Positions 21,598 through 34,279 of a DNA stretch of 64,000 nt are shown here, piece by piece (the stretch's first letter is position 1; the number at the start of each line of letters is the position of its first letter). Position numbers and translations under genes: made by a program. This DNA is from Collybia mongolica (Eukaryota; Basidiomycota; Agaricomycetes; Agaricales; Clitocybaceae). The notes under the pieces were generated by a model. That model did not search any database and was not told where the DNA came from. It saw only the letters and a program-made list of their open reading frames with translations. The DNA lies in contig JAAXNY010000006.1 of NCBI GenBank assembly GCA_013420905.1, positions 1,612,001 through 1,676,000 of the forward strand. Direction: 5' to 3'.

Positions 21598-24040
21598 TTA
21601 TTGCTCCAACAGCATATCACCACGCCTTTCTCCGTCCATCCTGGCAGAGTGACTACCGAATTGCATTGCACGTTTCTTCCTGGCTCCCGCTTCTACCAAT
21701 CCTACTTTCGAAGCTGCAAGCCGCAGTAACATCTTGTCACCCAAGCCAACATCTAACCTTGGATCCATCTTGAAATGCACAGGAAGAGTGGCCAAAAATT
21801 CAACCACCGCAAGTGACAAGAATGGGTGGCGTGTCTCCTTTCCATGGGATGAAATCACGCGGTCATCTCTACCAAGATTTCGCTTTGGAATGCGGTCGAT
21901 TTCCAATTGAAGCTATATCGAAATCGACGTCAATACTTGGTCACATAGATGCGTATACGCCTAAAAACCTCGTCTATTACTGCGCTCCACCCGCCAGTAT
22001 TGAATGCAGAACGATGTCTCCCATACCCACCAAGCAACTCATCGGACCCTAGCCCATTCAAAAGAACTCGAGCAGTACTGATGTACGGTACCGGATCAGA
22101 ACCAGATGAGTTACGCATCTGACCTACTCCTCTTGACGCAAAATACAGAGCAAGAGCCAGGCTCTACTGTTACTGATTAACAACAGGCATGAAACATCAT
22201 GTTATAGGCCCACCATATCCATGACAGTCCGCCCCGGAAGCATTAAAGATTCGATTGTCGAGCGGGAAACCTGAGACTCCTATTCACACGACCCCCAAGC
22301 TTGTAAAGCGATACATTAGCTGATGTTAGGCACATCAGCTTACCTGATAGGGTACATTGACTTCGACCTGCCTTCCTAACTTACAGATACTATCTTGCAT
22401 TGAATTCAGAAACTCACAAAATTCCAAACGCGTTCTGGACATAACCGCCTGAGCTCTCCCAGTTCTTGAAAACCTGTTATTCTGTCTGGAACCATATACG
22501 ATGTTTGAGCCGGTTTTGTCTCGGTCTTCTTTTCTCTTTCTGTCTTTTTCTTTTTAGGGATACCCCCTGCCTGAAGTTGAATCTTCCTTGGATTTTCGAA
22601 AGCGACGTTAAGGAGATCAATTGGCTCGTCAAATGGGATGTGCCTATCAGGATCGAAGACTTCAGCTTCAGTTTACTTGTACCCTAGATCATGACGTACT
22701 TGTGTGCAAAGTAGGCCAACACAGTAGAGTCGATGCCCCCACTGAACAAAACGGCTACCCTTGCCTTGCCTTCTGTAGCACTGATGAATATCATTACAGT
22801 TCCAGACTGTTTAGTTGGGTTCGTCTTTAATAAAGAGTATCGACATACGAAGCATGGGGTATATTTTGGACGCGTAGCATTACACTTCGGTCTAGATGTT
22901 CCACAAGACCGGCCACTGCCTCTGCAAGATATTCCGGTATCTTGTCTAGTGACTCCACCTGTGGAAACCCCTCCGGAGGCAGGTCCAGATTAACTCTACT
23001 TGGTTTCGCCTGATAAGATTAGAACCAGTCGAATAGATGGGAATATATATTTTACTCACGTAGCGCATAAATGAATGCCCTTTCAGATTCAATGAGCGAT
23101 CGAAGGATATGATCCTGGCATTAAATGCTCCCTGTGGCTTATAAGTGAGCACCAAACCCTATATGATTTTTTTTTTGGGGGGGAGGGAGGGGCATACAAG
23201 CTTGCGGTCATTGGATGTAGAGAAGGGAAGGCAATAAATGTAGTTGGTGCTGAGTTCCTCGAACTCATACCTCGGATCAAGGCCAGCAGAAACAGAAGCA
23301 AGAAGAAAGTACGGTGAGTTGGATGTATATCTGTGAATGAGAAGAGACCGACGACCTAGCGGGTCTCGCCCAAAAAAAAGACAACGAGAAGCCGACTGTT
23401 TGATTGTCAAATGGATCATTATTTCCTTCACTTGAATCTGTACGCACATGATAGTATACAAAGGCATACCTGTGGTGTTCTCAATGATCTAATTCGGGGC
23501 TATTGTAGAGAGAGATGCGAACTCACGGTCCTTCGATCGTTCCGAAAAGCTCGCAGATCTTGCCTGGAGTGTCTGATAACCGGAGTCTTCTGAATAATAC
23601 GACTCCGTCATTGTCCTCATGAGCGATCTAAATGGTTTGGTCAACACTGGCTGGTCAGCGAAGAATTTATACAGGACTCACGTCAATCCCGTCGAATATC
23701 TTATAACATATTAGGACTTGTCGACAATGGGACGAAAAAACATTACCTCTCCATTCCAACACAAGATATCCCCATCTTGTTGGTGAGGTTGGACAACTGG
23801 CACTAGGCCTCGCAATCGAAGTTCGGAGGCGAAGAACTCGAGGGAAAGGGTGGACGATGGATACTCCACTGATGTCCGGTAGATGCTGCTGGAATCGGGG
23901 CCTTTAATGATCTCTCAGCACTATATGCAGATTAGTTTGAAAAATGCCAAACCGCGCTTAGCGTTTGCAGTTCGTAGTTTATCTGCCAAGTCTTCCAGCC
24001 CAAAGCTCCTGTCGCAAATGGAAACGAATATCCCACACAT
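21598..24040 (-). CDS. Asparagine-synthetase-like protein (ASNSD1 type)
   Basis: Two-domain class II glutamine amidotransferase/asparagine synthetase homologue. The N-terminus MCGIFVSICDRSFG exposes the Cys2 nucleophile after Met removal. GRDPLGRRSLLIHRY lies near the end of the glutaminase part. The synthetase part has the pyrophosphate loop VAVLFSGGIDSTVLAYFAHK (around 22715-22775), then LLNGLGSDELLGGYGRHRSA and RDDRVISSHGKETRHPFLS. The organisation and the GxGSDE and HGKETRHPF motifs match ASNSD1-type proteins, conserved but of unproven activity, rather than Asn1/Asn2 (family knowledge). At least eight exons, start 24040, stop at 21598-21600. The middle (22150-22700) is poorly resolved, so some exon edges there are uncertain. 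Confidence 0.82.
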
Positions 24041-24235
24041 CGTCGTAGACTAATTAAAAGCAGAAGGTTACCTTCTTGATTGGTCCCGTGGAAGAAATGT
24101 GACTTTTCTTATCGATCACATTACTTGCCATCGCGCAACAAACATTCCAGCAGAGCGCACAAGAATAAATCGTACATCTAGGTGGTACAATAAAACACTC
24201 TACTGGTGTCATTTTCAGTGTGACTATTCTATCGA

Positions 24236-26254
24236 TTAAGTGTTATAGGTACTGGCTGAAACGTTGCCTCCGCGGCCTGTCCAGTTGACGTCTGCGTCAA
24301 GCGAGTTGCATGAATGAGAGTGTATTCTATCTTTCAGGGACAAAAAACATACGGATGTCCTCGCCAGACTTGAATTTGGAGTTCTCCTTTCCAGGAAGAA
24401 CACGGAATGTGTGAGCGCCGAAGTAGTCACGCTGTCAATACTTGTCAGCGATCTTTCATTGTATTAAGTATAATTCAACGGACTTGGCCTTGGATCAAGT
24501 TGGCAGGAACGATTTCGCTACGATAACCATCGAAAAAGGCCAACGCGGTACTGAAGGCCGGTGTGGGGATACCCCAGAGAACAGCCTGAGCGATCACGCG
24601 TCTCCAGCCAGGCTGAGCCTTATGGACAGCTGGGTATACAGCGTCAATCTTGTAGAATGCTGTCTTGACCAAACAGACTAACCTCTGTTGAAAAAATCGT
24701 CAAACAAAAGAGACTCAAGTTTAGAATTCTTCTGGTAAGCAGATGTGATGTCACCAAGGAAAACGCTCTACGCAGTGGGTTAGTCCTCGATTTCTACGAT
24801 TTGTTTTAGGAAAATTTCTGAAATCAAACCTTGATGATGCACCCTCCACGCCACATGCTAGCAATTCCAGCATAATTCAAGTTCCAGCCAACCTGACAAT
24901 ACATAAATAATTGTCGAGTTCGGGATCAAAGGAGACCTATTACCTCTTTTGCGGTCTCTCTCATAAGCATAAAGCCCTGAGTGTATGAAATAATCTTGGA
25001 TGCGTACAAAGCTTGTTCCAGATCGTCGATGAACAGCTGCTTATCACCACGGAAAGGCTCCTTTTGAGGGCCGGCAATAGCTTTACTTGCACGGACACGC
25101 TCTTCCTTGATAGCAGAGAGGCACCGAGCAAATACGGCTTCTCCGATGAGAGTTACTAGCCACCTTGTAAGTAGGGCGCTCGACCAGAAAGGAACGTGAA
25201 AGTCTCACCAGCTGTTCCGGCGTCCAATGCTGCGATCGCAGTCCATTTTCCAGTTCCCTTCTGCCCGGCCTTGTCAAGAATTTTAGTCACTACGGGTTCA
25301 CCATCATCGTCCTTAAACTTGAGGATATTGGCGGTGATTTCGATGAGGAATGAATCAAGGACGCCCCTGTTCCATTTCAAGAATATATCGGCGATCTCAT
25401 CCTCAGAGAGTCCGAGACCGCGTTTGAGGATGTCGTAGGCTTCTGCGATAAGTTGCATATCACCGTACTCGATACCTATAAATTAGGTATGAGTAGGTTG
25501 AAGTGCCACGAATATTTGCACTTGCCATTGTGAACCATCTTGACGTAGTGGCCGGAACCGGTTTCGCCCACCCAGTCACAGCAAGGCTCACCGTTGACTT
25601 GAGCAGAGGTTTTTTGGAATATTTCCTTGATAGCTGGCCATGCAGCAGTCGATCCACCAGGCATTAAGGAAGGACCATAGCGAGCGCCTTCTTCACCACC
25701 CGACACACCAGAACCAACAAAGAGGAAACCTTTTGCCTCAAGCTCTTGTGTGCGACGGATAGAGTCAGGATAATGAGAGTTGCCTCCATCGATGATGATA
25801 TCGCCTTTCTCGAGATGAGGCTCGAGCTGTTTGATAAAATCGTCGACAGCAGACCCAGCCTTCACCAAAAGGATAATTTTGCGGGGGGTCTTGAGCTTTG
25901 AAATGAGCTCTTGAATGGAGTGCGCTCCTTGTATGTTTGTCCCTGTTCGCGAGAGATGTTGAGATTATATCTCGTGCAGATCAACTGATGAAGAAAAACC
26001 CTTTGCTTCGTTTGCCAGAAAGGCGTCAACTTTGGATGTTGTTCGATTGTATGCCACGACATTGAAACCTTTATCGTTCATATTGAGGATCAAGTTTTGG
26101 CCCTGCCCTAATTTAAATATTCTGCGATTGACATCTTAACAGCCCACACACCATGACTGCGAGGCCGATGAGGCCGATATCTCCACTTTAGAGTCGCCAG
26201 ATCAGCGTGAGTGAGTTTGAGAACAAGTAAAATGAGAAATACATACGTGGCCAT
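24236..26254 (-). CDS. GND1: 6-phosphogluconate dehydrogenase (decarboxylating)
   Basis: NADP-dependent enzyme making ribulose 5-phosphate, CO2 and NADPH, third step of the oxidative pentose phosphate pathway. The first coding exon is only 8 nt (ATGGCCAC) and joins to the Rossmann motif [20 protein letters not shown]. Then come [54 protein letters not shown] (substrate binding), [20 protein letters not shown] (catalytic Lys and Asn), [20 protein letters not shown], and a C-terminal [17 protein letters not shown] tail. Length is close to 490 residues, as usual. Multiple ~50-nt introns. The upstream 540 bp is shared with the divergent oxysterol-binding protein gene. Confidence 0.95.
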
Positions 26255-26792
26255 GGTTGTAAGTCTGAGAGGTTGGTGGAGAAAAAGTGGGGTGGAAGTA
26301 AGAAAGACGAAGATATGATATGATTGGGGGGCGGGCCGAGTAGCCACTGCCTTTTCTATACCATCATCAGCTTGGTCATCTTGATCGATTTCGGAAATCG
26401 GGGGGGCCAGACTATGTTGTCCCCATCGATACCTCCGCACGCAATAGAAATTGGATCCATGATGAAACCCGATGTATGTATGTATGTATGCCCAGACCGT
26501 TTTAACCCATTGTCGTCGTTAAGTATTGAAGCTCTGAACGATCCGCGATACGATACCTGGGCCTGGCTTATAGCTTGTCACAGTATTATCTATCATACCC
26601 CTATCTTATCTGGCAAGAGGAATCTGGATATCAGTGTCACGTGTTTTCGCGTCACGTCGTTGTCCCAAGTCTCTCAACACACCGCCTGACGTCCACCACA
26701 AAGATAACCTGAGCAGCACAAAAAGCTCCCTTTGTTTACCTATTATTTGGTTGCGCGCGTTGTCCACCATATTCTGGCTAGCGCTCATTTCA
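26255..26792. promoter_or_regulatory. Divergent intergenic region GND1 / oxysterol-binding protein
   Basis: About 540 bp between two divergent starts. A short TATG repeat (gtatgtatgtatg) lies near 26473-26487, next to a small + strand frame beginning at 26414 (MLSPSIPPHAIEIGS...). That frame could be a 5' leader exon of the downstream gene, but its continuation could not be established. Confidence 0.35.
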
Positions 26793-29474
26793 ATGGTTTC
26801 ATCGAAACCCCTGACTAACGCTGCAATCGGCACTTCCATCGCGTTCAGTCTCCCCTCTGCAATCTCAAGCTCACCGCATTTAACTACAGCTGTTGTGTGC
26901 GAAGGATGGGTTCTCAAGAAGCGACGAAAGAAAATGCAAGGTCTGTGATTTCCAGCAATCGTTCTGAGTTCACAGCTCATGCATCATGTTTCAACAGGAT
27001 TTGCACGTCGATTTTTCACCCTGTATCAATCCGGAATACTTTCTTATTCATTTGAACCTGGTCAGCCTGTCCGTGACCAGATTTCGTTACACCATGCCGC
27101 CATTTCTACCGCGCCTGGCCGCAAGGATATACACATAGATTCCAATGTTGCCACATTCCACATTAAATGCCTGAGTACGGAGGACTTCAACAAATGGATG
27201 ATAGCCTTTAGGTGTGTACTTCTACGAGCTCTCATATCACAGCGTGCGCAATACTATATCTGTAATTTTAGGAAATTCATTTTCCTTGGGACTGAGGCCC
27301 GGAGGTCTGCCAGTATGAGGCTCACATCACGCCACGGAAGCACCAACGCAAACAGAACTGGAGCCATTCTAGAGGAAATGGGATCAGTAAATGTCGCGAT
27401 GATCCGGTTACAATATGAAATTAACTGTCGCGTAGACAATCGCTATTCTTGAAGACTCTGTCGCAAGCCTCACTCAGGAACGTGTGCCACATTCGAAGAA
27501 ACACAACAGTTTAGGCAAGAAATCAGAGAAAAATAAGGCGAAAGAACACGGCAAGGAATCTAAATTCGGGCTGTTTAAGAAATGTAAGCAGAGCACGCTG
27601 CTACTTTCAGCTTGCTTATGGAATGTTTTAGCATCCCACCACCCATCAATACAGGAATCCGACGCAGATTCTTCTCGCATTGAAAGTATTTCTACCAACC
27701 GGGCGTCACCCTCTGTAGAACGTGTCCTTTCTGCTCTGCATATCCTTAAAGCTCAACATGCGGCGCTTTTAAAGGCTATGCAAGGCCTTAATTTCGAATC
27801 CAATCAATCATCTGCCCATGGATCCCCTCTTCCTTTTACTGCTGAGGAAGAGGAACACGTAGACAACCTTTTCACGACAGCGATGACCCGGGGGAGCAAA
27901 CGATCATCGGTTTCAACCATTGTCAGTGACAGTGTCCATGAGTGGTTTGATGCGTTAGACGGCGCTGAAGAATTTGTGATGGATGTTAATGTCATACCAG
28001 ACGGTAATGAACAACCTAGCCGAATGTTAACCAACGAGAGTCGTAGCAGCCTCGATCAACATGACGCATCCAGTATCGATACAGATGAAAACGTCCATAT
28101 TCCACCGAGTGATGATATACGAGTAACCTCGTCTCCTGTGATCCAAGGATCTCAGCAAATCGCGCGCCGAACGCAGCTACCTGCACCGCCCGTTGGGGAT
28201 GAAGGAAGTTTATTTGCCATATTAAAGAAGAACGTTGGAAAAGTACATTGTTTTCTTCTGTAATTTACCCGTCTGACGTTCCCGTCTCCGCTTTCCCAGG
28301 ACTTGTCCACCATTGTGTTCCCTGTGACTTTTAATGAACCTTTGACGCTTCTGCAAAGGGCTGCGGAAGAGCTCGAGTATTATCACATTCTTGACCAAGC
28401 TGCTAGCACAGATGATCCCGTCGATAGACTCTGTTTTGTTGCTGCATTCGCAGTATCTGGGTATGCTCACACTCGACATCGGTCCGGTAGGAAGGGTTTG
28501 TGAGTACTGCCGGCAACCCGTCATCCCCACCACGTTCACATTTTCAATATTATTGACAGCAACCCCATGTTAGGCGAGACATTCGAAGATCACCGCATGA
28601 GGTTCATTGCGGAAAAAGTCCGTCATCATCCCCTTGAGATGGCATATCATGCCGAGGGGGAAAACTGGGAACTCACTGCTACTTCGGCGGGCAGAACCAA
28701 GTTCTGGGGTACGTATCTATCAGGTGCCGAAATATTCCCGTTCCTCATTGTCCTTAGGCAAAAGTTTGGAGGTAATTCCTCTTGGCGTCACTCGCCTCAG
28801 GATTGGAGAAGATTATTATGTATGGTGGGTTATACAAGTATTCATTTTTGTTACTGCGTCCTCTAAGACGCCATCCAAGGAAAAAACCCTCATCTTTCAT
28901 GCGAAACCTCATGGTCGGAACTAAGTATCTCGAACACACTGGCAAAATGAGCGTAGAAAATACTCGTGACCAGACTCGGTGCGTACTCGAGTTCAAGCAA
29001 AATGGTTACTGGGGTGCATCCAACCAGGTCTCAGGGACGGTTTATAGGCCATCTGGCGAGGCTGTAAGCTATTTAGATGGGAAATGGGATGACCAGATGG
29101 CCCAGACACTGGATTCATCACACTTTCGAGTACTTTGGCGGATGACGCCATTTCCGAAGAACACCCACGAGTATTATGGCTTCACTGCGTTTGGGGTCAC
29201 TTTAAACGAAATGACAAGCGATCTCGTTGGTAAATTGCCTCCGACTGATTCGCGATTTCGCCCAGATGTGCGCGCGCTTGAGAACGGTGACTTGGACGTT
29301 GCAGAGGAACAGAAAGCAAGGGTGGAAGAGCTGCAGAGGGAACGAAGGCGACGAGGAGAGGACAGACAACCACGTTGGTTCAAGCAGGATGGCGACGAGT
29401 GGGCGTACAGCGGCGGGTATTGGGAGGCTAGGTCCAAGAATTGGCAGGGCAATGAAATACGCGCTCTGTGGTGA
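26793..29474 (+). CDS. Oxysterol-binding protein, PH + ORD (Osh3-like)
   Basis: Lipid-transfer protein of the OSBP/ORP family acting at membrane contact sites. The start at 26793 is chosen because NAAIGTSIAFSLPS leads into the PH domain: TAVVCEGWVLKKRRKKMQG joined across an intron to FARRFFTLYQSGILSYSFEP, ending STEDFNKWMIAF. A Ser/Lys-rich linker (SLGKKSEKNKAKEHGKESKF) and an acidic region follow. The sterol-binding ORD carries FPVTFNEPLTLLQRAAEELE, NPMLGETFEDHRMRFIAEKV-RHHPLEM and KTKFWG-like strands, and ends WEARSKNWQGNEIRALW. The family signature EQVSHHPP reads EKVRHHPL here, with Arg for Ser. No GOLD domain or FFAT motif was found. The splice pattern between 27390 and 27620 and around 28850 is only approximate. 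An upstream exon may exist. Confidence 0.85.
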
Positions 29475-29947
29475 TTTTTACTACGCATTTCTCCATCAGT
29501 TCAGTGTATGAGAATACCACTAATTTCGTGTTTTTGCTTAGGCTACCGCGAGGATCTTCCTTGACAGCTAGAAACTAAGCCCCGTGACGACATCGTGTCA
29601 TGTTCGTGTGGATCATGTGCCTCCCGAAGATCGCTATCCTCGTGTCATCGTTGGTTTCGAAAGTATAGTAGGTACCCGCTTCTTGTCCACCTCTGATCAG
29701 ATACCAGGTGACCTCGCATGTAGCTATTTGACTTTGTTCTATCAGAGCTACGGACGTGGACATTTGCTAAGTTTTTCTTCGAGAGCCGCTATTTCTCCGC
29801 TCCGTCCGCATGTGCAATATTTTGCTTGGACTTCTTCAACACGCTGGTCCTTCACGTCCGAGGATTTATCGTGTTGCACCGCAGGCTTATTGTATCCCTT
29901 ATTTAAAGGCGTGACTCTTCATGTGTTGTTCCGTCTCTAGGATAGAT
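29475..29947. other. Upstream region of the beta-glucosidase gene
   Basis: Contains the 3' flank of the oxysterol-binding protein gene and the beta-glucosidase promoter. A TATA-like tattTAAAG sequence lies at 29900-29908, about 45 bp before the ATG. No other gene was seen. Confidence 0.4.
29900..29908 (+). promoter_or_regulatory. TATA-like element of the beta-glucosidase gene
   Basis: The sequence tatttaaag sits 40-48 bp upstream of the start codon at 29948. Position and sequence fit a TATA box with a short 5' leader. No transcription start data are available. Confidence 0.3.
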
Positions 29948-32900
29948 ATGCTCTCCCTACGTTTTGGTGCCTTAATAAGCCTGATATATGTCGTCGCCGC
30001 CCAGCAACCGCTCTACGCACAATGTGGTGGAATAGGATGGTAAGCACACCGCGTCTTGTTCCTCCGAAATGACACTGTTGAAATACACGAAGGACCGGAG
30101 GAACCACTTGTGTCAGCGGAGCAAGCTGCACTAAAATAAATGATTGTACGGGATTCTATTGGTGCTGAATGGCTTGTATAACTTTTAGTGCCTATTCAGA
30201 CTACTTCCAATGTCTTCCTGGATCGGCCACGTCGTCGAGCTCGACCACGACCTCAAAGCCGGTAACTTCTACCACTTCTGTTCCTGGTACCGGCCCCACC
30301 ACTCCCGGTACGTGTCTACCTTTTTTTTAAAGGATTAACACGCTAATGGATTTCCAAACAGCGAATATGTCCCCAGAATGGACAGCTGCGTACACCAAGG
30401 TACACATCACTGTTTCGTCGTTCTGTTTAGCCCACTCAATAAAATGGCTACCACAGGCCAAGGCTGCTGTAGCTAAACTTTCCCTACAAGATAAAGTCAA
30501 TCTTGCTACTGGCGTAGGATGGCAAAACGGTAATTCATTACATACATATTCGACTATCTCATTTCTTACGCGTCACATCTAGGGAACTGTGTGGGTAACA
30601 CCCCAGCTATTTCCTCTATCTCGTTTCCCGGTCTTTGCCTGCAGGGTTTGTTCATGGTCTTCTAGCTTCACATTTTATTGATGTCTCGTAGACGGACCCC
30701 TTGGTGTCAGATTTGCAGATGGTATCTCAGCCTTCACCGCGTAAGTCTAACTCCTTTACTCTTGCTCTCAATTTTTCGCAAGGCTCATCTAAGTGTTCCC
30801 TTAGTGCTATAAACGTAGCAGCAACTTTCAGCCGTGATCTCATGAGGAAGAATGGTCAGGCTCTAGGAGCTGAGTACCGCGGGAAGGGTATTAACGTTGG
30901 CCTCGCTCCCATGATGTAGGATGATAAAGCAGTTTACCCCCCGGAGCCGCTAATATGTTTCATACTACAGGAACTTGCATCGAGTACCTGCTGGCGGAAG
31001 AAATTGGGAAGGGTATGTAAATTTTGTAATAGTGCCCGGTGCGATACTTACGACAACACAGATTTGGAGGGGATCCGTACCTCCAGGGAGAAGCATCATA
31101 TGAAGTCATCATGGGTATTCAATCGGTCGGCGTACAAGGTTAGTTGTGAAATTATATTCCTCGTTCTAGTCTCAAGTAACACACAAAGCAACTGCGAAAC
31201 ATTATATTAACAACGAGCAAGAGCACTTTCGGACGCAGAGCTCTTCCAACGTTGATGACCGGTATGTTTGTTTCCCGTTCGAAAAAAAACACACATTTGT
31301 TGACTTTTAAGTGTAGAACGGTGAAATATAATTGAAAATTTCTTACTAAAATCTTACATCGTCTCCGTCCAGCAACACGAAATATATGCTGCCCCAGTGA
31401 GAGGGAATTCCCTTAATGCTATATTTCCACACTTATCCGAATTACTCAGTTTTTGCGCAGTGTTCAGGCCAATGTTGCTGCTGTTATGTGTAGTTACAGT
31501 GAGTTCACTTCTATTTAATGTGTCATATTCTCACGGATTTTCAATTCGAAGATCAAAGTACGTATTGAATTGTGCTGAAGGAGTACATCTCACCTGCACC
31601 CTTCAGTCAATGGGAGTTATGCTTGCGAGAATGATAAGATGTTGAATGGTGTTTTGAAGGGAGAATTTGGTTTCCCGGGTTGTACGTTACGATTTACCAC
31701 CGGATCTCTTCCTTTCCTGATAACAATATTTTAGATGTTATGTCGGGTAGGTGGACAACACACGCACAATCATTTAAACAACTCATCCTGAGGGGACTTC
31801 TTTACCAGACTGGCAAGCAACGGTTAGTCATATAGTAATTCAAAAATTTCAAGTCACAAAAACTGTCCTTGGTAGCACTCTACAGGTTCCGTTAATAAAG
31901 GTCTCGACGTAAAGAACATCATCTCCATGTCACTAGCAGCTATTATTAATTTCATTCTAAACAGATGACTATGCCAGGTATCAAACTGTATTTGTAAGTC
32001 CTGGAACCTCACTTACAAACCTTCTCAGGTGACATCACTTTTGGATCTGGTTGGTCTTTATTATCTTTAAAATCTCAACCTGCGGCTCACATCTAGTAGG
32101 CACTACTTATTTCGGCGCTGCACTGGTAAACGCTGTACAATCTGGATCAGTGCCACAGTCTCGCGTGGATGTAGGATATATATCTGTCAGAAAGACCGTA
32201 AACTAAAAGTCGTGTTTCAGGATATGGCTCTTCGCATTCTAGCAGCTTGGTCAGGAACACTGTTACCCAGAGGTCTTGTGTCGAATTTCTTATTTATCAT
32301 CAACAGGTACTTGTTGGGACAAGATTCGGGGTACCCTCCCGTGAACTTCAACTCGTGGAACCTGAACTCACCCGTTAATACTCACGTTAACGTGCAAAGT
32401 AATCACAAGGAGTAAGGAACCTGCGTCTAAGCTTCACTCGTGAGCTAACAGGGAGTCCCATAGCCTCATCCGTACCATTGGCGCCGCCTCTACCGTTCTC
32501 TTGAAGAACTCAAACAAAGTCCTGCCTCTTATCTCACCCAAGTCTATCGGAATCATAGGTAATGGTGCTGGTCCTGGTTCGCGTGGTCCAAATGGGTACG
32601 TTGATGAGGATGTATCGCCGCACCTGTTTCACTCACATCGCTCCAGTTACTCTGATCGTGGTGGTAATGATGGTGTTCTGGGAATGGGTAAGATCAGTCT
32701 TCAAGCTGTGGTTCCGAGACTGATAGCTCGTCGCTAGGTTGGGGAAGCGGGACCGCTGAGTATCCATATTTAATTACGGTAATGATTATCTTTTGGAAGG
32801 ATTGCGCAAACCAACGCGCACTGTTTCTAGCCATTAGCAGCCATCACTGCCAAGGCCGGGTCTGGCACAGCAGTCTCTTCCTCTTTGAGCGATACGGATA

Positions 32901-34279
32901 TGAATGCTGCCGTAAGAGCTGCATCTGGAAAAGATGTTGCGCTCGTTTTCATCACTGGTCAGGGAATTCACTAATGTACTGTTGAGAGTCCCCTTACACG
33001 AATAACAGCCGATTCTGGTGAAGGGTATATCACCGTGGAAGGTGTGTATCGCTTCAAGTTGCTGGTAGCGTAGTTCCCTTTTGACTTCCTACACATAGGC
33101 CACGCAGGAGATCGAAACGACCTCCAAGCTTGGCACAACGGGGTAAGTAAATAATCCGCACTCACATCTCTCCTACTGAAGTCACACCTAGGATGCTCTA
33201 GTTGCCAAGGTTGCGAGCGTCAATTCTCATACGGTCGTTGTGGTCAATAGCGTCGGACCCATCAACATGGAAGCATGGATTAACCATGTCAACGGTCCGT
33301 GAAACCGCCCTTTTATGGTGCAAATGCATTCTTACAAAACACTTGGATGCTGTTCAGTCACTGCGGTGGTAAGTCTCATTTTGGTGAGGCTCCGCATTCG
33401 ACTGACATTATTATAAGGTCTGGAGTGGACTACCTGGACAGGAAGCTGGTCAGTGACTCCAACCTTTTACCAGCTATTATTGATCGTTGTTGCAGGCAAC
33501 TCTTTGGCTGATGTTCTTTTTGGTGTTTATAATCCCAGGTATGGATGACTGGGCCTTCATACACCCTAACATGAAATTGCCGTTTGACAAAAAATTAGTG
33601 GTCGTCTACCGTACACCATCGGAAAGAGCGTCAACGACTATTCCGCCAAAGTCATATATAGCTCTGGCTCGTCTATTTTGCAGCTGCCCTACAGTGATGG
33701 TCTTTTCATTGATTATCGCCATTTCGACAAGAATAATATTGCACCCCGATTTGAATTCGGGTTTGGCCTTTCATATACCACATTCCAATACTCCAATTTG
33801 AGTATTAGTGGCTCCACGACAGGGGGAAGTGCGTCAACCGCATCTGCACTTGATCCATGGTGTGTACCACTATCAGTCCAATTTAATAAAGTACCTAGCC
33901 AAATGTCTTCATTCTAGGTTACACACTAAAGTCATCACTGTAACGTTCACAGTGAAGAACTCTGGGACGCTTGCAGGCAACGAGGTGCGGCCATCATGGG
34001 GATCAGTTGATTCATTAGTATCTAACAAACTTGCAGGTACCTCAACTTTATATTACTCTTCCTGCCTCAGCGCAATCGGCGCCCAAAAACTTAAAGGGCT
34101 TCGACAACATTAACATCTCGGCTGGACAGAGCAAGACTGTCACAATACAATTATCTCGGTACAACCTTGCCATGTGGAACGTCGTCACTCAGCGCTGGAG
34201 TATTCCAACTGGCACGTTCGGGCTATCCATTGGAGCAAGTAGCCGCGATATTCGGTTGACGGGTTCCATTACTGTTTGA
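29948..34279 (+). CDS. Secreted GH3 beta-glucosidase with N-terminal cellulose-binding module (CBM1)
   Basis: Extracellular enzyme releasing glucose from cello-oligosaccharides. Signal peptide MLSLRFGALISLIYVVAA; CBM1 QQPLYAQCGGIGWTGGTTC plus a later Cys pair; a Ser/Thr linker (SSSSTTTSKPVTSTTS); then GH3. Blocks: GWQNGNCVGNTPAI, CLQDGPLGVRFADGISAF, LAPMMNLHRVPAGGRNWEGF, KHYINNEQEHFRTQSSSNVD, DRTQHEIYAAP, CSYNQINGSYACENDKMLNG, FGFPGYVMSDW (Asp nucleophile), PNGYSDRGGNDGVLGMGWGS, FGFGLSYTTF and a fibronectin-III-like end. The gene is extremely fragmented. Restoring these motifs needs exons of 4 nt (31317-31320), 6 nt (31552-31557), 12 nt (31735-31746), 14 nt (31809-31822), 33 nt (31876-31908), 13 nt (31965-31977), 21 nt (32029-32049) and 11 nt (33358-33368), all flanked by ~50-nt GT-AG introns. 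Junctions near 32405-32455 are less certain. Confidence 0.92.
31317..31320 (+). other. 4-nt microexon of the beta-glucosidase gene
   Basis: The bases aacg lie between acceptor gtgtag (31311-31316) and donor gtgaaa (31321). Together with the preceding split codon (cg) they encode R-T, giving NVDDRTQHEIYAAP. Omitting them breaks the frame. Flanking introns are 31262-31316 and 31321-31372. Confidence 0.8.
31552..31557 (+). other. 6-nt microexon of the beta-glucosidase gene
   Basis: The bases atcaaa lie between acceptor gaag and donor gtacgt. They turn CSY(a)-(tc)NGSY into CSYNQINGSY, the family consensus. Skipping them would keep frame but delete two conserved residues. Flanking introns are 31499-31551 and 31558-31606. 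Confidence 0.82.

Noticed and set aside
31200..32100. GH3 gene as a pseudogene broken by stops
   Set aside because: All apparent breaks are resolved by GT-AG introns and microexons that restore conserved motifs in frame.
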